A DNA stretch of 64,000 nucleotides, taken from contig JANWUS010000018.1 in the NCBI GenBank assembly GCA_024958715.1, positions 89,617 through 153,616 of the forward strand, written 5' to 3'. Position numbers and translations under genes: made by a program. The first letter of the stretch is position 1; every line of letters starts with the position of its first letter. The notes beneath the pieces were generated by a model. The model had not been told where the DNA came from and did not search any database. It saw nothing but the letters and a program-made list of their open reading frames with translations. The stretch is from Cyanobium sp. FGCU52. Lineage in GTDB: Bacteria > Cyanobacteriota > Cyanobacteriia > PCC-6307 > Cyanobiaceae. Shown here one piece after another: positions 17,744-26,571 of the stretch.

Positions 17744-18517
17744 TCAGAGCTTGTCGATGGAGTGGCGCAGCTCCTCGAGCTCGGCATTCACCTCCGCCAC
17801 CTGCACCGGCTCCAGCTGGGGAACGGGGCCGCCTTCGGCCGGAAGGGCGATCGGATTGGCACCACCGGAGAGGCGGGTCTTGAGGGCTTCGAGTTCGTCT
17901 TCCACACCGCTGCCCTGCAGAGCGGCGAACTGGCTCTCGAGATCGGCGCCGGCCAGCTCCGCCGCCGCCTGGCTGCGGGCCTCCATCGCCAGCACCTTCT
18001 CCTCCATCTGCTCGAAGGCGGCCATCGAGGTGTTGGTACCCAGCCCGCTGACGGCGCTCTGGAGCTGCTCCTGGGCCTGGGCCGCCTGGGCCCGGGCCTT
18101 GAGCATGTCCTTCTTGGTCTTGGCCTCGGCGATCTTGCCTTCCAGGGCGGTGAGGCTCTTCTTGAGCGTCTCCACCTGGCCCGCCTGGGAGGAGATCTGG
18201 GCGTTGAGGGCGGTGGCGGTCTCGGTGTAGGTCTTGCGGCGGGAGAGGGCCTCGCGGGCCAGATCCTCCTCCCCCTTGCGCAGGGCCAGTTCGGCCCGCT
18301 CGTACCAGGCCTTCGCCTGGGCCTCGGCCTGTTCGGCCTGGTTCTGCAGCCGCTTCTGGCCGGCGATGGCCGTGGCCACGGCCGTGCGCAGCTTCACCAG
18401 ATCGGCCTGCATGTCCGTGACCGACTGGTCGAGGATCTTGGCCGGATCCTCCGCCTTGCTCACCAGGTCGTTGAGGTTGGCGCGAAGCAGACGGCTGAGC
18501 CGATCGAAAAAGCCCAT
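17744..18517 (-). CDS. PspA/IM30 family protein (Vipp1-like)
   Basis: A 257-residue coiled-coil protein of the PspA/Vipp1 family, ESCRT-III-like membrane-remodelling proteins that protect thylakoid and plasma membranes. It begins MGFFDRLSRLLRANLNDLVS, the amphipathic helix region, then EDPAKILDQSV and long helices rich in Ala/Gln/Lys/Glu. The last about 40 residues (LPAEGGPVPQLEPVQVAEVNA...) extend beyond helix 5, as in Vipp1, ending in a short helix ELEELRHSIDKL. I cannot separate Vipp1 from PspA with certainty. It starts 99 bases from the divergent DUF721 gene. Confidence 0.92.
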   Translation of the reverse strand: MGFFDRLSRLLRANLNDLVSKAEDPAKILDQSVTDMQADLVKLRTAVATAIAGQKRLQNQAEQAEAQAKAWYERAELALRKGEEDLAREALSRRKTYTETATALNAQISSQAGQVETLKKSLTALEGKIAEAKTKKDMLKARAQAAQAQEQLQSAVSGLGTNTSMAAFEQMEEKVLAMEARSQAAAELAGADLESQFAALQGSGVEDELEALKTRLSGGANPIALPAEGGPVPQLEPVQVAEVNAELEELRHSIDKL

Positions 18518-18616
18518 GGGGGTGGGGGTGGGGCAGGGCCCGAGGGTAGGCACATCCTTGCCGCACCGCTGCCGCTGGCCAACATCCGGATTGCCGCACC
18601 CCCCTAGCCTTGGGGG

Positions 18617-19171
18617 ATGCCCGCCGCCCCCCCAGGCCAGAGCCGCCGCCTCGGCAACCTCTCGCTGCTGACCCCGCCGCCGCCCCCGCCGGCCCAGCCC
18701 CTGGCCGCCTGTCTGGACGGGATGCAGCAGCGCTGGCGCCAGGAGGGACAGCTGGCGGGGCTGTGGCAGGCCTGGCCCGGCATCGCCGGAGCCCAGCTGT
18801 CGCCCCACTGCCGGCCCCTGCGCCTGCAGGCCGGCGTGCTCACGGTGGGAGCCCCGCCGGGGCCCTGGCTCCAGGCGCTCCAGTACAACCGCCATCAGCT
18901 GCTGGGGGCCCTGCGGGGGGCGGGGTTCAAGGTGCGCGACCTGCGCCTCCAGCAGCACCACCCCCAACCGGCCCCACCGCCGGCCAGCCGGCAGGAGCAG
19001 GAGGACTGGGCCCGCCATCCGAGCCGGATCGACGTCCACGGCCTGGCCGACTGTCCGGCCTGCGGCCGGCCGGCGCCGGCCGGGGAGATGGCCCTGTGGG
19101 GCCACTGCAGCTTCTGCCGCCGGCAGGACCTGGCGGGTGCCGAGGCGGCCCCGGCATCGCCGACGGCCTAG
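18617..19171 (+). CDS. DUF721/DciA-like protein with C-terminal zinc knuckle
   Basis: A 184-residue protein. Residues about 30-110 resemble the DUF721 (DciA) domain, seen in LAGLWQAWPGIAGAQLSPHC, then LTVGAPPGPWLQALQYNRHQ and LLGALRGAGFKVRDLRL. DciA is the ancestral loader of the replicative helicase DnaB in many bacteria. The C-terminus adds two CxxC pairs (Cys146/149 and Cys164/167: CPACGRP and CSFCRR) that would bind zinc. The helicase-loading role is inferred from the family. It overlaps the convergent WbuC gene by 4 bases. Confidence 0.75.
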   Translation: MPAAPPGQSRRLGNLSLLTPPPPPPAQPLAACLDGMQQRWRQEGQLAGLWQAWPGIAGAQLSPHCRPLRLQAGVLTVGAPPGPWLQALQYNRHQLLGALRGAGFKVRDLRLQQHHPQPAPPPASRQEQEDWARHPSRIDVHGLADCPACGRPAPAGEMALWGHCSFCRRQDLAGAEAAPASPTA

Positions 19172-19674
19172 GCCTCGACGCCGGAGGGCTGCTCGAACAG
19201 GGCCCGCCAGACCCGCTCCTGGGCTGCCGCCTCGGGGGTGCCCTCCAGCGGGAAGCCGGCGAGGAAGTCCTTGTCGGCCGTGGGCACGTACGGCCCCTGC
19301 TTGACCTCGAACATCACCGCATCGGTGGTGAGGGCCACCAGGGTGTGGATCTGGCCCTCCGCCAGCTGGATGCCCTTGAGGGGGCCGGCGGCATCCAGGC
19401 GTTCCCGCCCGATCACCCGGCCGTCCTCCTCCAGCAGCAGCAGGCCGATCGCCCCCTGCAGCACCACGAAGCATTCGAAGCCGGTGCCCGGGATGTCCCG
19501 CTGGTGCCGATGGGGGCGCACGTAGGTGCCGGGCTGGAGCACGTTGAGGAAGCGCTGCACCGCATCGGGCTCGGCGTGCAGGTTGTGGTTGCGGCGCAGG
19601 CGCGGTGAGCGGGCGGCCTCCGCCGCCACGCGGTCGAACAGGGCCTGGTCGAGGTGCTGCAGCGGGGCGTCCAC
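19168..19674 (-). CDS. WbuC family cupin-fold metalloprotein
   Basis: A 168-residue cupin-like protein of the WbuC family, often found near polysaccharide genes; enzymatic function unknown. The metal-binding pattern is seen in QPGTYVRPHRHQRDIPGTGF and later LAEGQIHTLVALTTDAVMFE. The start is GTG at 19674 (VDAPLQHLDQALFDRV), which avoids overlap with pyrF upstream and fits the family length. It lies downstream of pyrF on the same strand and may share its transcript. Confidence 0.82.
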   Translation of the reverse strand: MDAPLQHLDQALFDRVAAEAARSPRLRRNHNLHAEPDAVQRFLNVLQPGTYVRPHRHQRDIPGTGFECFVVLQGAIGLLLLEEDGRVIGRERLDAAGPLKGIQLAEGQIHTLVALTTDAVMFEVKQGPYVPTADKDFLAGFPLEGTPEAAAQERVWRALFEQPSGVEA

Positions 19675-19729
19675 CGGCGGCGGGCGGGGGCCCCCATGCT
19701 GGCGTGGACGGATGGGGTGGCGCCGGCGC

Positions 19730-20464
19730 TCAGAAGCCCGCGGCGGCCAGCTCGGCGCAGCAGGCCGCAAACGCCGTCGCCGGATCGGCCGCGGCGGCGA
19801 TCGGCCGCCCGATCACCAGCCGGCTGGCGCCGGCGGCCAGGGCCTCGGCTGGGGTGGTGACCCGCTGCTGATCGCCGCGGTCCGCCCCCGCCGGCCGGAT
19901 GCCGGGGGTGACAAGCACGAAGGGCTCGGGGTGCCGGGCCCGCAGCGCCGCCGCTTCCAGCGGGGAGCAGACCACCCCGCCGATGCCGGCGCCGGCGGCA
20001 AGGGCCGCCAGCCGGGCCACGTGGTCCGGCACGGGCTCGGCAATCGCCAGCTCGGAGGCGAAGCGCCCGGGGTCCCAGCTGGTAAGCACCGTGACCGCCA
20101 GCAGGGTGGGCGCCGTCAGCCCCTCGGCCGCCGCCCCCTCCAGGGCCGCCGCCTGGGCCGCCGCCAGCGCTTCGGAGCCGGCCGCCGAATGGACGGTGAT
20201 CAGCTCCGCCCCCAGGCGGGCCGCGCTGCGGCAGGCCCCCGCCATGGTGGCGGGGATGTCGTGGAACTTGAGGTCGAGGAACACGCGCAGGCCGCATTCC
20301 CGCAGCAGGTTCACCACCTCGGGGCCGGCGGCGGTGAACAGCTCCAGGCCCACCTTCACCCAGCGCAGGCCCGGGATCGCCGTGGCCAGGGCCAGGGCGG
20401 AGGAGGCGTCAGGACGATCCAGCGCCAGGATGAGGCGATCGGCGGGATCGGGCGCAAGGCTCAC
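19730..20464 (-). CDS. pyrF: Orotidine 5'-phosphate decarboxylase
   Basis: A 244-residue TIM-barrel enzyme that makes UMP from OMP. The catalytic region is [18 protein letters not shown] (Asp-x-Lys-x-x-Asp type), with [11 protein letters not shown] at the start and VTPGIRPAG plus [11 protein letters not shown] at the end, which bind the phosphate. I chose GTG at 20464 ([16 protein letters not shown]); a TTG five codons upstream at 20479 is also possible. It is downstream of tyrS with a 39-base gap. Length is normal for the family. Confidence 0.96.
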   Translation of the reverse strand: MSLAPDPADRLILALDRPDASSALALATAIPGLRWVKVGLELFTAAGPEVVNLLRECGLRVFLDLKFHDIPATMAGACRSAARLGAELITVHSAAGSEALAAAQAAALEGAAAEGLTAPTLLAVTVLTSWDPGRFASELAIAEPVPDHVARLAALAAGAGIGGVVCSPLEAAALRARHPEPFVLVTPGIRPAGADRGDQQRVTTPAEALAAGASRLVIGRPIAAAADPATAFAACCAELAAAGF

Positions 20465-20503
20465 CGGGCTAGGCAGCAACTGATCGCACCGTAGGCAGGG
20501 CGC

Positions 20504-21796
20504 TCAGCCAGCCACCAGGCGGCGGAAGGTCTTCTTGCCGAACTGCAGCACCTTGCCGTCCAGTTCGGCCGCGCTGGTGAACTCCTGGTTGGGGTCGGAG
20601 ATGCGCTGACCGTCGAGCTTCACGCCCCCGTCCTGGATGCGGCGCCGGCCCTCGCTGCTGGAGGCGGCGATACCCACGGCGCTGAGCAGATAGAACGCCT
20701 TGGCCGGGAAGGCCACCGCCGCCAGGGAGGCCTCCGGCACCTCAGCGTCGGCAGCGCCGCGACCTGTCGCGCCCGCCACCAGGGTCGCTGCATCGCTCTG
20801 GGCCTGGGCCGCGGCCGCCTCCCCATGGCGCGCACAGGTGATGGCCAGGGCCATGGCCTTCTGGCGCTCGCGGGGATTGGCCGGCAGGGCCTCGAGATCC
20901 AGATCGGTGAGCAGGGTGAGGTACTCGTTCACCACCGCATCGGGAACCTTCTCCAGCTTCGAGTACATCGAGAGCGGGTCCTCCCGCAGGCCCACGGTGT
21001 TGCCCAGGCTCTTGCTCATCTTCTGGACGCCGTCGAGGCCGGGCAGGATCGGCAGCAGCAGGCCGAACTGGGGGCGCTGGCCGAAATGGCGCTGCAGATC
21101 GCGGCCCATGGCCACGTTGAACTTCTGATCGGTGCCGCCGAGTTCCACGTCGGCCTGCACCTGAACCGAGTCGTAGCCCTGCAGCAGGGGATAGAGGAAC
21201 TCATGCAGGCTGATCGGGGTGCCGGAGCCGTAGCGGTTGGCGAAGTCCTCCTTCGCCAGCATCTGGCCCACGGTGCTGATCCCCAGCAGCTCGATCACCG
21301 CCGGCAGGTCCATGCCCGCCAGCCACTCGCTGTTGCGCCGCACCTCCAGCCGCCCGGGGGTCTCGAAATCCAGCAGGGCGTGGGCGGGATCCTGCCCCAG
21401 GCCCAGCTGCACCAGGTAGGTGTCGGCATTGGCCTCCACCTCGGCGGCGCTCAGCTGCACCCGGGTGGCGCTCTTGCCGGTGGGATCGCCGATGCGGGCG
21501 GTGAAGTCGCCGATGATCAGCACGGCGGTGTGGCCGGCGTCCTGGAAAGCCCGCAGCTTCCGGAACAGGATCGAGTGGCCCAGATGGATCTCCGAGCCGG
21601 TGGGATCGATCCCCAGCTTCACCCGCAGCGGCCGGCCCCGGCGCCCGGCCTCCTCGAGCCGGGCCGCCAGGGCCTGATCGGCGTCGTCGGCCGTGCCGGC
21701 GGGGAAGAGGTCGGCCAGACCGCGACTGAGCCACCGGGGCAGGGCCTGCGCCGCCGCTTTGCCCGCCGCTTCGGCCACTGCTTCGTTGCCGCTCAT
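20504..21796 (-). CDS. tyrS: Tyrosyl-tRNA synthetase
   Basis: A 430-residue class I synthetase that charges tRNA-Tyr. The HIGH-type motif is HLGH (71-74), preceded by [12 protein letters not shown], the TyrZ-type pattern; KMSKS is present in [15 protein letters not shown]. The C-terminal S4 domain ([18 protein letters not shown]) binds tRNA. Length and domains are normal. It heads a minus-strand pair with pyrF. Confidence 0.98.
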   Translation of the reverse strand: MSGNEAVAEAAGKAAAQALPRWLSRGLADLFPAGTADDADQALAARLEEAGRRGRPLRVKLGIDPTGSEIHLGHSILFRKLRAFQDAGHTAVLIIGDFTARIGDPTGKSATRVQLSAAEVEANADTYLVQLGLGQDPAHALLDFETPGRLEVRRNSEWLAGMDLPAVIELLGISTVGQMLAKEDFANRYGSGTPISLHEFLYPLLQGYDSVQVQADVELGGTDQKFNVAMGRDLQRHFGQRPQFGLLLPILPGLDGVQKMSKSLGNTVGLREDPLSMYSKLEKVPDAVVNEYLTLLTDLDLEALPANPRERQKAMALAITCARHGEAAAAQAQSDAATLVAGATGRGAADAEVPEASLAAVAFPAKAFYLLSAVGIAASSSEGRRRIQDGGVKLDGQRISDPNQEFTSAAELDGKVLQFGKKTFRRLVAG

Positions 21797-21865
21797 CGCC
21801 CGATCTCCATGGCGCCCTGAGAGCCCACCGTGTCGGGCGGATCGTAGGCAGCCGCCGGGCAGCCC

Positions 21866-22189
21866 TCAGCCGGCGGTTTCCAGCTGGCTCTTCATCCGCT
21901 CCAGGGTGAGGTGCATCTGCTGGAACATCGTCTCCGGCGTCAGACCGAACTGGCCGAGCTGGGTGCGCAGCTGCTCCACCGTGAGCTTGGCCTGGAAGTC
22001 TTCGGAGAGTTCGAAGCGCTTCATGAACACGCGGTAGCGCTGCATCATCTCCTCCATGCGCTCGATGTAGAGCTTCTTGCCCTCGCGATCGAACTTGCCG
22101 TAGTCGCCGCCCAGCTGCATCAGCTGCTCGTAGTCACCGAACAGGCGCTTCGCCTCGTCCTGAACGATCTCGGAGTCGAAGAAGGCCAT
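21866..22189 (-). CDS. DUF1825 family protein
   Basis: A 107-residue, mostly helical protein of the DUF1825 family, conserved in almost all cyanobacteria and of unknown function. It shows the family start MAFFDSEIVQDEAKRLFGDY, then GKFDREGKKLYIERMEEMM and YRVFMKRFELSEDFQAKL, with many charged residues and no membrane segment. The ATG at 22189 gives the standard family length. It stands alone, 69 bases from tyrS and 133 bases from the divergent LuxR-type gene. Confidence 0.93.
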   Translation of the reverse strand: MAFFDSEIVQDEAKRLFGDYEQLMQLGGDYGKFDREGKKLYIERMEEMMQRYRVFMKRFELSEDFQAKLTVEQLRTQLGQFGLTPETMFQQMHLTLERMKSQLETAG

Positions 22190-22322
22190 GGCTCGATCAG
22201 GAGGTGGAGCGAGTGGCACGATTCTGGAGAGGGTGGCGCCGGCGGGGGAGTGCGGATCCACGCATCATTGGCCCATCCCCCAGGCGGAGAGATCAACCTG
22301 AGGAGTCCCGACCCGGGACGCC

Positions 22323-23057
22323 ATGGACTTCACCCCGTTCCTGGCCCAATGGCGCGAGCAGCACGCGCTGGCCGGCCAGCTCCTGGCCGACTGCCGTCTG
22401 GTGCTTTGCCTCGGCCATCGCGGCCTGCTGCTGGCCCTGAGCGCCGGAGCCCCCGACGGGCTGCAGGTGGCGGGGGCCGCCACCACCGAAGCCGAAGGCC
22501 TGCGGCTGGTGGCCGAGGCCCGTCCTCGCCTGCTGGTGGCCAGCGACCAGCTGGAAGAGGGGTGCGGCAGTGCGCTGGTGGTGGAGGTGAAACGGCGCCA
22601 TCCCGCGGTGCGCACCCTGCTGCTGGTGTCGCGGGAATCGCGCCGGGCGCGGCTGCGGGCGGCGATCGAGGCCGGCTGCGAGGCCGTGGTGGCGGAAGCG
22701 CGGCTGGGCCAGGGCGCGGCGATCGACGCGCTGCGCACCCTCTGTGGCGGCGGCAGCTACCTGGATGGTCGCCTGCGCAGCGGGGCCGGGCCGCTGGCGG
22801 CTTCGTCTCCGGGGCTGAGTCCGCGGGAGGTGGAGGTGCTCCATGGCGTGATGCAGGGGGAGAGCAACGAGGAGATCGCCCGGCGCCTGTACGTGAGCCG
22901 CCAGACGATCAAGACCCACATGGCCAACGTGCTGCGCAAGCTGGAAGCCCGGGATCGCGCCCATGCGGTGGCGATCGCCCTGCACCGCGGACTGGTGGAT
23001 TTCTCGCCCCCGGGGGAATCCCTTGGGTATGGTGCGGCCTCTCCCGCAGCCCCCTGA
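22323..23057 (+). CDS. LuxR-type response regulator with atypical receiver
   Basis: A 244-residue regulator. Residues about 20-150 look like a receiver domain (VLCLGHRGLLLALS, then PRLLVASDQLEEG with a possible phosphoacceptor Asp75), but the acidic pair at the N-terminus is missing and the usual C-terminal Lys is replaced in CEAVVAEARLG. The C-terminus (163-222) is a clear LuxR helix-turn-helix: LSPREVEVLHGVMQGESNEE and IARRLYVSRQTIKTHMANVL. It is likely a DNA-binding protein whose switch may not depend on normal phosphorylation. No kinase gene is adjacent. Confidence 0.85.
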   Translation: MDFTPFLAQWREQHALAGQLLADCRLVLCLGHRGLLLALSAGAPDGLQVAGAATTEAEGLRLVAEARPRLLVASDQLEEGCGSALVVEVKRRHPAVRTLLLVSRESRRARLRAAIEAGCEAVVAEARLGQGAAIDALRTLCGGGSYLDGRLRSGAGPLAASSPGLSPREVEVLHGVMQGESNEEIARRLYVSRQTIKTHMANVLRKLEARDRAHAVAIALHRGLVDFSPPGESLGYGAASPAAP

Positions 23058-23064
23058 GGCCGCC

Positions 23065-23757
23065 ATGGCCAAGCGGCACTGGCTGGATCCCTTGGCCCGC
23101 CGGCTGCTGATCGCCACCGGCCAGCTGGCACCAGCGGATCAATCCGTCCGCGGCGGACCCACCGGCAACACCAGTGAAGCGGCCGACGAGGCGGTGGAGC
23201 GGGAACTGCTGGCCCTCAAGCTGCGCCACGATCCCAGCCTGCGGCTGCGCAGCAGCGAGGAGGTGCGCCATGCCGCCGCCCTCGGCTGGCGGCTGGACGT
23301 GAACCGGGCCACCGCCGCCGACTGGCTGCGGCTGCCGGGTTGCCGCAGCGATCAGGTGGACCTGCTGCTGCGGCTGCAGGCCTCCGGCGTGCAGCTCAGC
23401 GGTCCCGACGATCTTCAGGAGGTGCTGCAGCTCGATGGCAAACAGCTGCGGCTGTGGCAGCCGCTGCTCGAGTTCCGCTGGTACGGCAGCCCGGCTCCGC
23501 CCCCCTCCCGCAGCCAGGCCGTGGCCGTGAACCGGGCCGATGCCGAGGGGCTGGCGGCCCTGCCCGGGATGGATCCCGCCCGCTGCCGGCGGCTGCTGCA
23601 GGAGCGGGCGCGCAGCCCCTTCCGCGATCTGGCCGACCTGCAGGAGCGGCTGCAGCTTCCGCCCGAGGTGGTAGAGCGCTGGATCGGCCGGGTGTCGTTC
23701 GCACCCCCGAGCGCAGGTCCCGTGCTGCCTCCGGGCGTGCGGCGGCCCGGCCGCTGA
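23065..23757 (+). CDS. Helix-hairpin-helix protein (ComEA-like)
   Basis: A 230-residue protein with two helix-hairpin-helix units: WRLDVNRATAADWLRLPGCR (about 73-92) and VAVNRADAEGLAALPGMDP (about 154-172), then FRDLADLQERLQLPPEVV. Such units bind DNA non-specifically and occur in ComEA, the competence DNA receptor. Unlike ComEA there is no obvious signal peptide or membrane anchor, so a cytosolic DNA-binding role is more likely. It starts 7 bases after the LuxR-type gene and 10 bases before the GIY-YIG gene, suggesting one transcript. Confidence 0.78.
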   Translation: MAKRHWLDPLARRLLIATGQLAPADQSVRGGPTGNTSEAADEAVERELLALKLRHDPSLRLRSSEEVRHAAALGWRLDVNRATAADWLRLPGCRSDQVDLLLRLQASGVQLSGPDDLQEVLQLDGKQLRLWQPLLEFRWYGSPAPPPSRSQAVAVNRADAEGLAALPGMDPARCRRLLQERARSPFRDLADLQERLQLPPEVVERWIGRVSFAPPSAGPVLPPGVRRPGR

Positions 23758-23767
23758 GGCGACGGCG

Positions 23768-24388
23768 ATGCGCCAGGGGGATCTGTTCGAGCCCGGGGCC
23801 GGCGCCGCCGGTGCGCCGCCGCCGGCGCTGGCGCTGGAGCGCCATCAGCTGCTGGCCTGGCAGGAGCGGCTCGCCACCCATCAGGGCCCTTTGTTCACCG
23901 CCGGGCCCGCGGCCCCCGTGGCGGAGCAGGGCCTGCTGCTGGCGGAGCCCGATCCCGGCCCCGTGGACACGGATCCCCTCGATCCGGATGCGCAGGCCCG
24001 CGCCCTCGATCCCCTGAGCCTCCAGCCCCAGAGCCTCTCCTTCTGGCGCTGGCCGGAGGCCCCCCAGCGCGGCGCCGCCATCTACCTGGTGCTCGACCGC
24101 CCCCCCCACCTGCCCCTGCCCCTGCTGCTCTACGTGGGGGAGACGGGCCGGGCGGACCGTCGCTGGAAGGGCGATCACGACTGCAAGACCTACCTGGCGG
24201 CCTACGGCGAGGCCCTGCGCCGCGCCGATCTCGATGCCCGGCCGAGCATCCGCTTCTGGAGCGACGTGCCGGAAGCGGTGAAGGCCCGCCGGGCGCTGGA
24301 GCAGGCCCTGATCCGCCGCTGGCTGCCGCCGTTCAACAAGGAGACCGCCGGCCGCTGGTCCACCCCCTTCACCGCCGATCAAGGCTGA
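23768..24388 (+). CDS. GIY-YIG nuclease family protein
   Basis: A 206-residue protein. The first about 95 residues are a Pro/Ala-rich segment; the second half is a GIY-YIG-like domain with GAAIYLVLDRP and LLLYVGETGRADRRWKGDHD, then a catalytic-type Glu in RRALEQALIRRWLPPFNKET. It is likely a DNA endonuclease. The motif is degenerate (AIY...YVG), as in many cyanobacterial members. Adjacent to a helix-hairpin-helix gene, it may act in repair or DNA uptake, but this is only inferred. Confidence 0.75.
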   Translation: MRQGDLFEPGAGAAGAPPPALALERHQLLAWQERLATHQGPLFTAGPAAPVAEQGLLLAEPDPGPVDTDPLDPDAQARALDPLSLQPQSLSFWRWPEAPQRGAAIYLVLDRPPHLPLPLLLYVGETGRADRRWKGDHDCKTYLAAYGEALRRADLDARPSIRFWSDVPEAVKARRALEQALIRRWLPPFNKETAGRWSTPFTADQG

Positions 24389-24453
24389 GGGTCGCGCCGC
24401 AGCGGAGCCGCGGAATCCGCTGGCTACGATCGCGGCCCGCCTGAGCTGGACGC

Positions 24454-25959
24454 ATGGACATCCGCTGCCTCGAGACCACCGGTATCGCCGCCGCCACCGG
24501 TGCTCCCGGGGGCTGGGAGGGCGATGCCCTCGCGGTGGGCGTGTTCGCCGGCGACGACCATCCCGGTCGGGCCGAACTGCTGGAGCGCTTCGGGGCCGAT
24601 CTCGGCGCCCTGCTCGAGCAGCGCCGCTTCCAGGGCAAGCCGGGCCAGTGCCTGAGCATCGACCGGCTGGGGATGCGTCCCGGCACCTTGATCCTGGTGG
24701 GGCTGGGTGAACCGGCCTGCTTCGACGGCGCCGCCCTGCGCCAGGCGGCCGCCGCCGCCGCGAAGGCGGCCGCCGCGGCCGGGGCCTCCCACCTGGGGCT
24801 GGAGCTGCCGGTGGAGGGGCTCGAACCGCAGAGCAGTGCCGCGGCGATGGCCGAGGCGGTGCGCCTGGCGCTCTATGTGGATCAGCGGTTCCGCAGCGAT
24901 CCCGAGCCGCGCAACGAACTCGAGCAGGTGAGCCTGCTGGGCCTGCCGGCGGGGGCCGCCGCCGGACTGGCCGACCTGGAGGCCGACTGCGCCGGGGTGG
25001 AACTGGCCCGTGCCCTGGTGGCCTCCCCCCCGAATGTGGCCACCCCGCTCCAGCTGGCCGAAACAGCGGCGGCGATCGCCCGCGACTTCGGCCTGGAGCT
25101 GCGGGTGCTGGAGCGGGAGGAGTGCGAGGCGCTGGGGATGGGGGCCTATCTGGGGGTGGCCCAGGGCTCCTCGCTGCCACCGAAGTTCATCCATCTCACC
25201 TACCGCCCCGCCGGCCCGGTGCACCGCCGGGTGGCTCTGGTGGGCAAGGGACTCACCTTCGACTCGGGGGGCTACAACCTCAAGACGGCCGGCTCCCAGA
25301 TCGAGATGATGAAGTACGACATGGGGGGCAGCGCCGCGGTGCTGGGGGCGGCCCGGGCCCTCGGCCAGCGACGCCCGGAGGGGGTGGAGGTGCACGTGAT
25401 CGTGGCCGCCTGCGAAAACATGATCAGCGGCGACGCCATCCATCCCGGTGACGTGCTCACCGCCTCCAACGGCAAGACGATCGAGGTGAACAACACCGAT
25501 GCCGAGGGACGTCTCACCCTGGCCGACGCGCTCGTGTATGCCTGCCGGCTGGAGCCCGATGTGGTGGTGGATCTGGCCACCCTCACCGGGGCCTGCGTGA
25601 TCGCCCTGGGCGAGGAGATCGCCGGCCTCTGGACCCCTGAGGACCGCCTGGCGGAGGCCCTGGTGAGCGCCGCCGACGGCGCCGGCGAGTCGCTGTGGCG
25701 CATGCCGCTGCGGTCGTCGTATCGCGAAGGCCTCAAGAGCCACGTCGCCGACATGAAGAACACCGGCCCCCGTCCCGGCGGCTCGATCACCGCGGCGCTC
25801 TTCCTGCAGGACTTCGTGGCCAAGGGCGTGGCCTGGGCCCACCTCGACATCGCCGGCACCGTCTGGAGCGACAAGGGACGTGGCAGCGATCCGGCCGGGG
25901 CCACCGGCTACGGCGTGCGCACCCTCGTGCGCTGGATCTGCACCGGCGCGCAGGCCTGA
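24454..25959 (+). CDS. pepA: Leucyl aminopeptidase
   Basis: A 501-residue M17 aminopeptidase, a two-metal, hexameric enzyme that removes N-terminal residues from peptides. The metal-binding segments GKGLTFDSGGYNLK, YDMGGSAAVLGAAR and NNTDAEGRLTLADALVYA are intact, with the catalytic Lys and Arg in place. The N-terminal part is the less conserved regulatory domain. Length is normal. It is separated by 65 bases from the GIY-YIG gene and followed by a small membrane gene. Confidence 0.97.
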   Translation: MDIRCLETTGIAAATGAPGGWEGDALAVGVFAGDDHPGRAELLERFGADLGALLEQRRFQGKPGQCLSIDRLGMRPGTLILVGLGEPACFDGAALRQAAAAAAKAAAAAGASHLGLELPVEGLEPQSSAAAMAEAVRLALYVDQRFRSDPEPRNELEQVSLLGLPAGAAAGLADLEADCAGVELARALVASPPNVATPLQLAETAAAIARDFGLELRVLEREECEALGMGAYLGVAQGSSLPPKFIHLTYRPAGPVHRRVALVGKGLTFDSGGYNLKTAGSQIEMMKYDMGGSAAVLGAARALGQRRPEGVEVHVIVAACENMISGDAIHPGDVLTASNGKTIEVNNTDAEGRLTLADALVYACRLEPDVVVDLATLTGACVIALGEEIAGLWTPEDRLAEALVSAADGAGESLWRMPLRSSYREGLKSHVADMKNTGPRPGGSITAALFLQDFVAKGVAWAHLDIAGTVWSDKGRGSDPAGATGYGVRTLVRWICTGAQA

Positions 25960-25998
25960 ACCACGTAGGTTCGAGAACCGCCGCCACCCCGACCTTCG

Positions 25999-26271
25999 AT
26001 GGCCGCCCACAAGATCCGCTGGTACGTCAAGGCCCAGCTCGGCGTCCTGCTGCTGCCGGCAGGGCTCTGCCTGTTCGGTGAAGCGGTGATCCGCAAGGGG
26101 GTCGGCACCTGGGCCGCCCTGCTGGCGGCCAGCGATTCCGGGGTGGTGCTGCCCCAGGCCGGCCCCTGGTTCTGGTACGGGACCCTGGGGCTGATCCTGA
26201 TCACCGCCGGCGTGGGGCTGATGATCGAAAGCGGGCTGCTGCGGGGCTATCCCCGCGCTCCCCGGGGCTGA
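25999..26271 (+). CDS. Small membrane protein, unknown
   Basis: A 90-residue protein with two hydrophobic segments (QLGVLLLPAGLCLFGEAV, about 14-31, and YGTLGLILITAGVGLMIESG, about 60-79). It looks like a small two-helix membrane protein and resembles hypothetical proteins of marine Synechococcus; I do not recognise a family. The stop codon lies in a 16-base direct repeat (26256-26271 and 26272-26287). Confidence 0.62.
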   Translation: MAAHKIRWYVKAQLGVLLLPAGLCLFGEAVIRKGVGTWAALLAASDSGVVLPQAGPWFWYGTLGLILITAGVGLMIESGLLRGYPRAPRG

Positions 26272-26287
26272 CGCTCCCCGGGGCCGA
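26256..26287 (+). repeat. 16-base tandem duplication at a stop codon
   Basis: CGCTCCCCGGGGCTGA is followed directly by CGCTCCCCGGGGCCGA, one mismatch in 16. The first copy supplies the TGA stop of the small membrane gene; the second has CGA there. It looks like a recent local duplication. Confidence 0.75.
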
Positions 26288-26295
26288 GGCCGCCC

Positions 26296-26502
26296 TCAGG
26301 CGGCCAGGGAGGGGAGAGGTTCGCTGCGCACCGCGGGAGCGGCCGCCTGGGCCTCCGGCGCTTCCAGTTCATGGATCTGCCAGTGGGCGCGGTCACCACA
26401 GGTGATCAGAAGCTGGTCGAGGTGGGCGGCAGCCTGCACGGTGGACGCGAACGGACCGATGTGACGGGTCTGCAGACCGTCCCTGATGGTCAGCAGATAC
26501 AT
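26296..26502 (-). CDS. Small conserved hypothetical protein
   Basis: A 68-residue protein starting MYLLTIRDGLQTRHIGPFAS. No domain is recognised; it resembles short picocyanobacterial hypotheticals that begin with an alpha/beta segment. The Ala/Pro-rich last 20 residues look disordered. It is convergent with the small membrane gene (24-base gap). Real coding is supported by its sensible composition and position, but it is short. Confidence 0.55.
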   Translation of the reverse strand: MYLLTIRDGLQTRHIGPFASTVQAAAHLDQLLITCGDRAHWQIHELEAPEAQAAAPAVRSEPLPSLAA

Positions 26503-26571
26503 ACAGGGTCGGGCGAAAGGAACCCGTCCACGCTAGGGAGGAAATCCTGTGATGGACAGGGCAAAACGCCG

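Noticed and set aside
26288..26305. GGCCGCC/GGCGGCC hairpin between convergent genes as a terminator
   Set aside because: No T-run on either side, and it overlaps the stop codon of the 68-residue gene; GC-rich chance pairing is likely.
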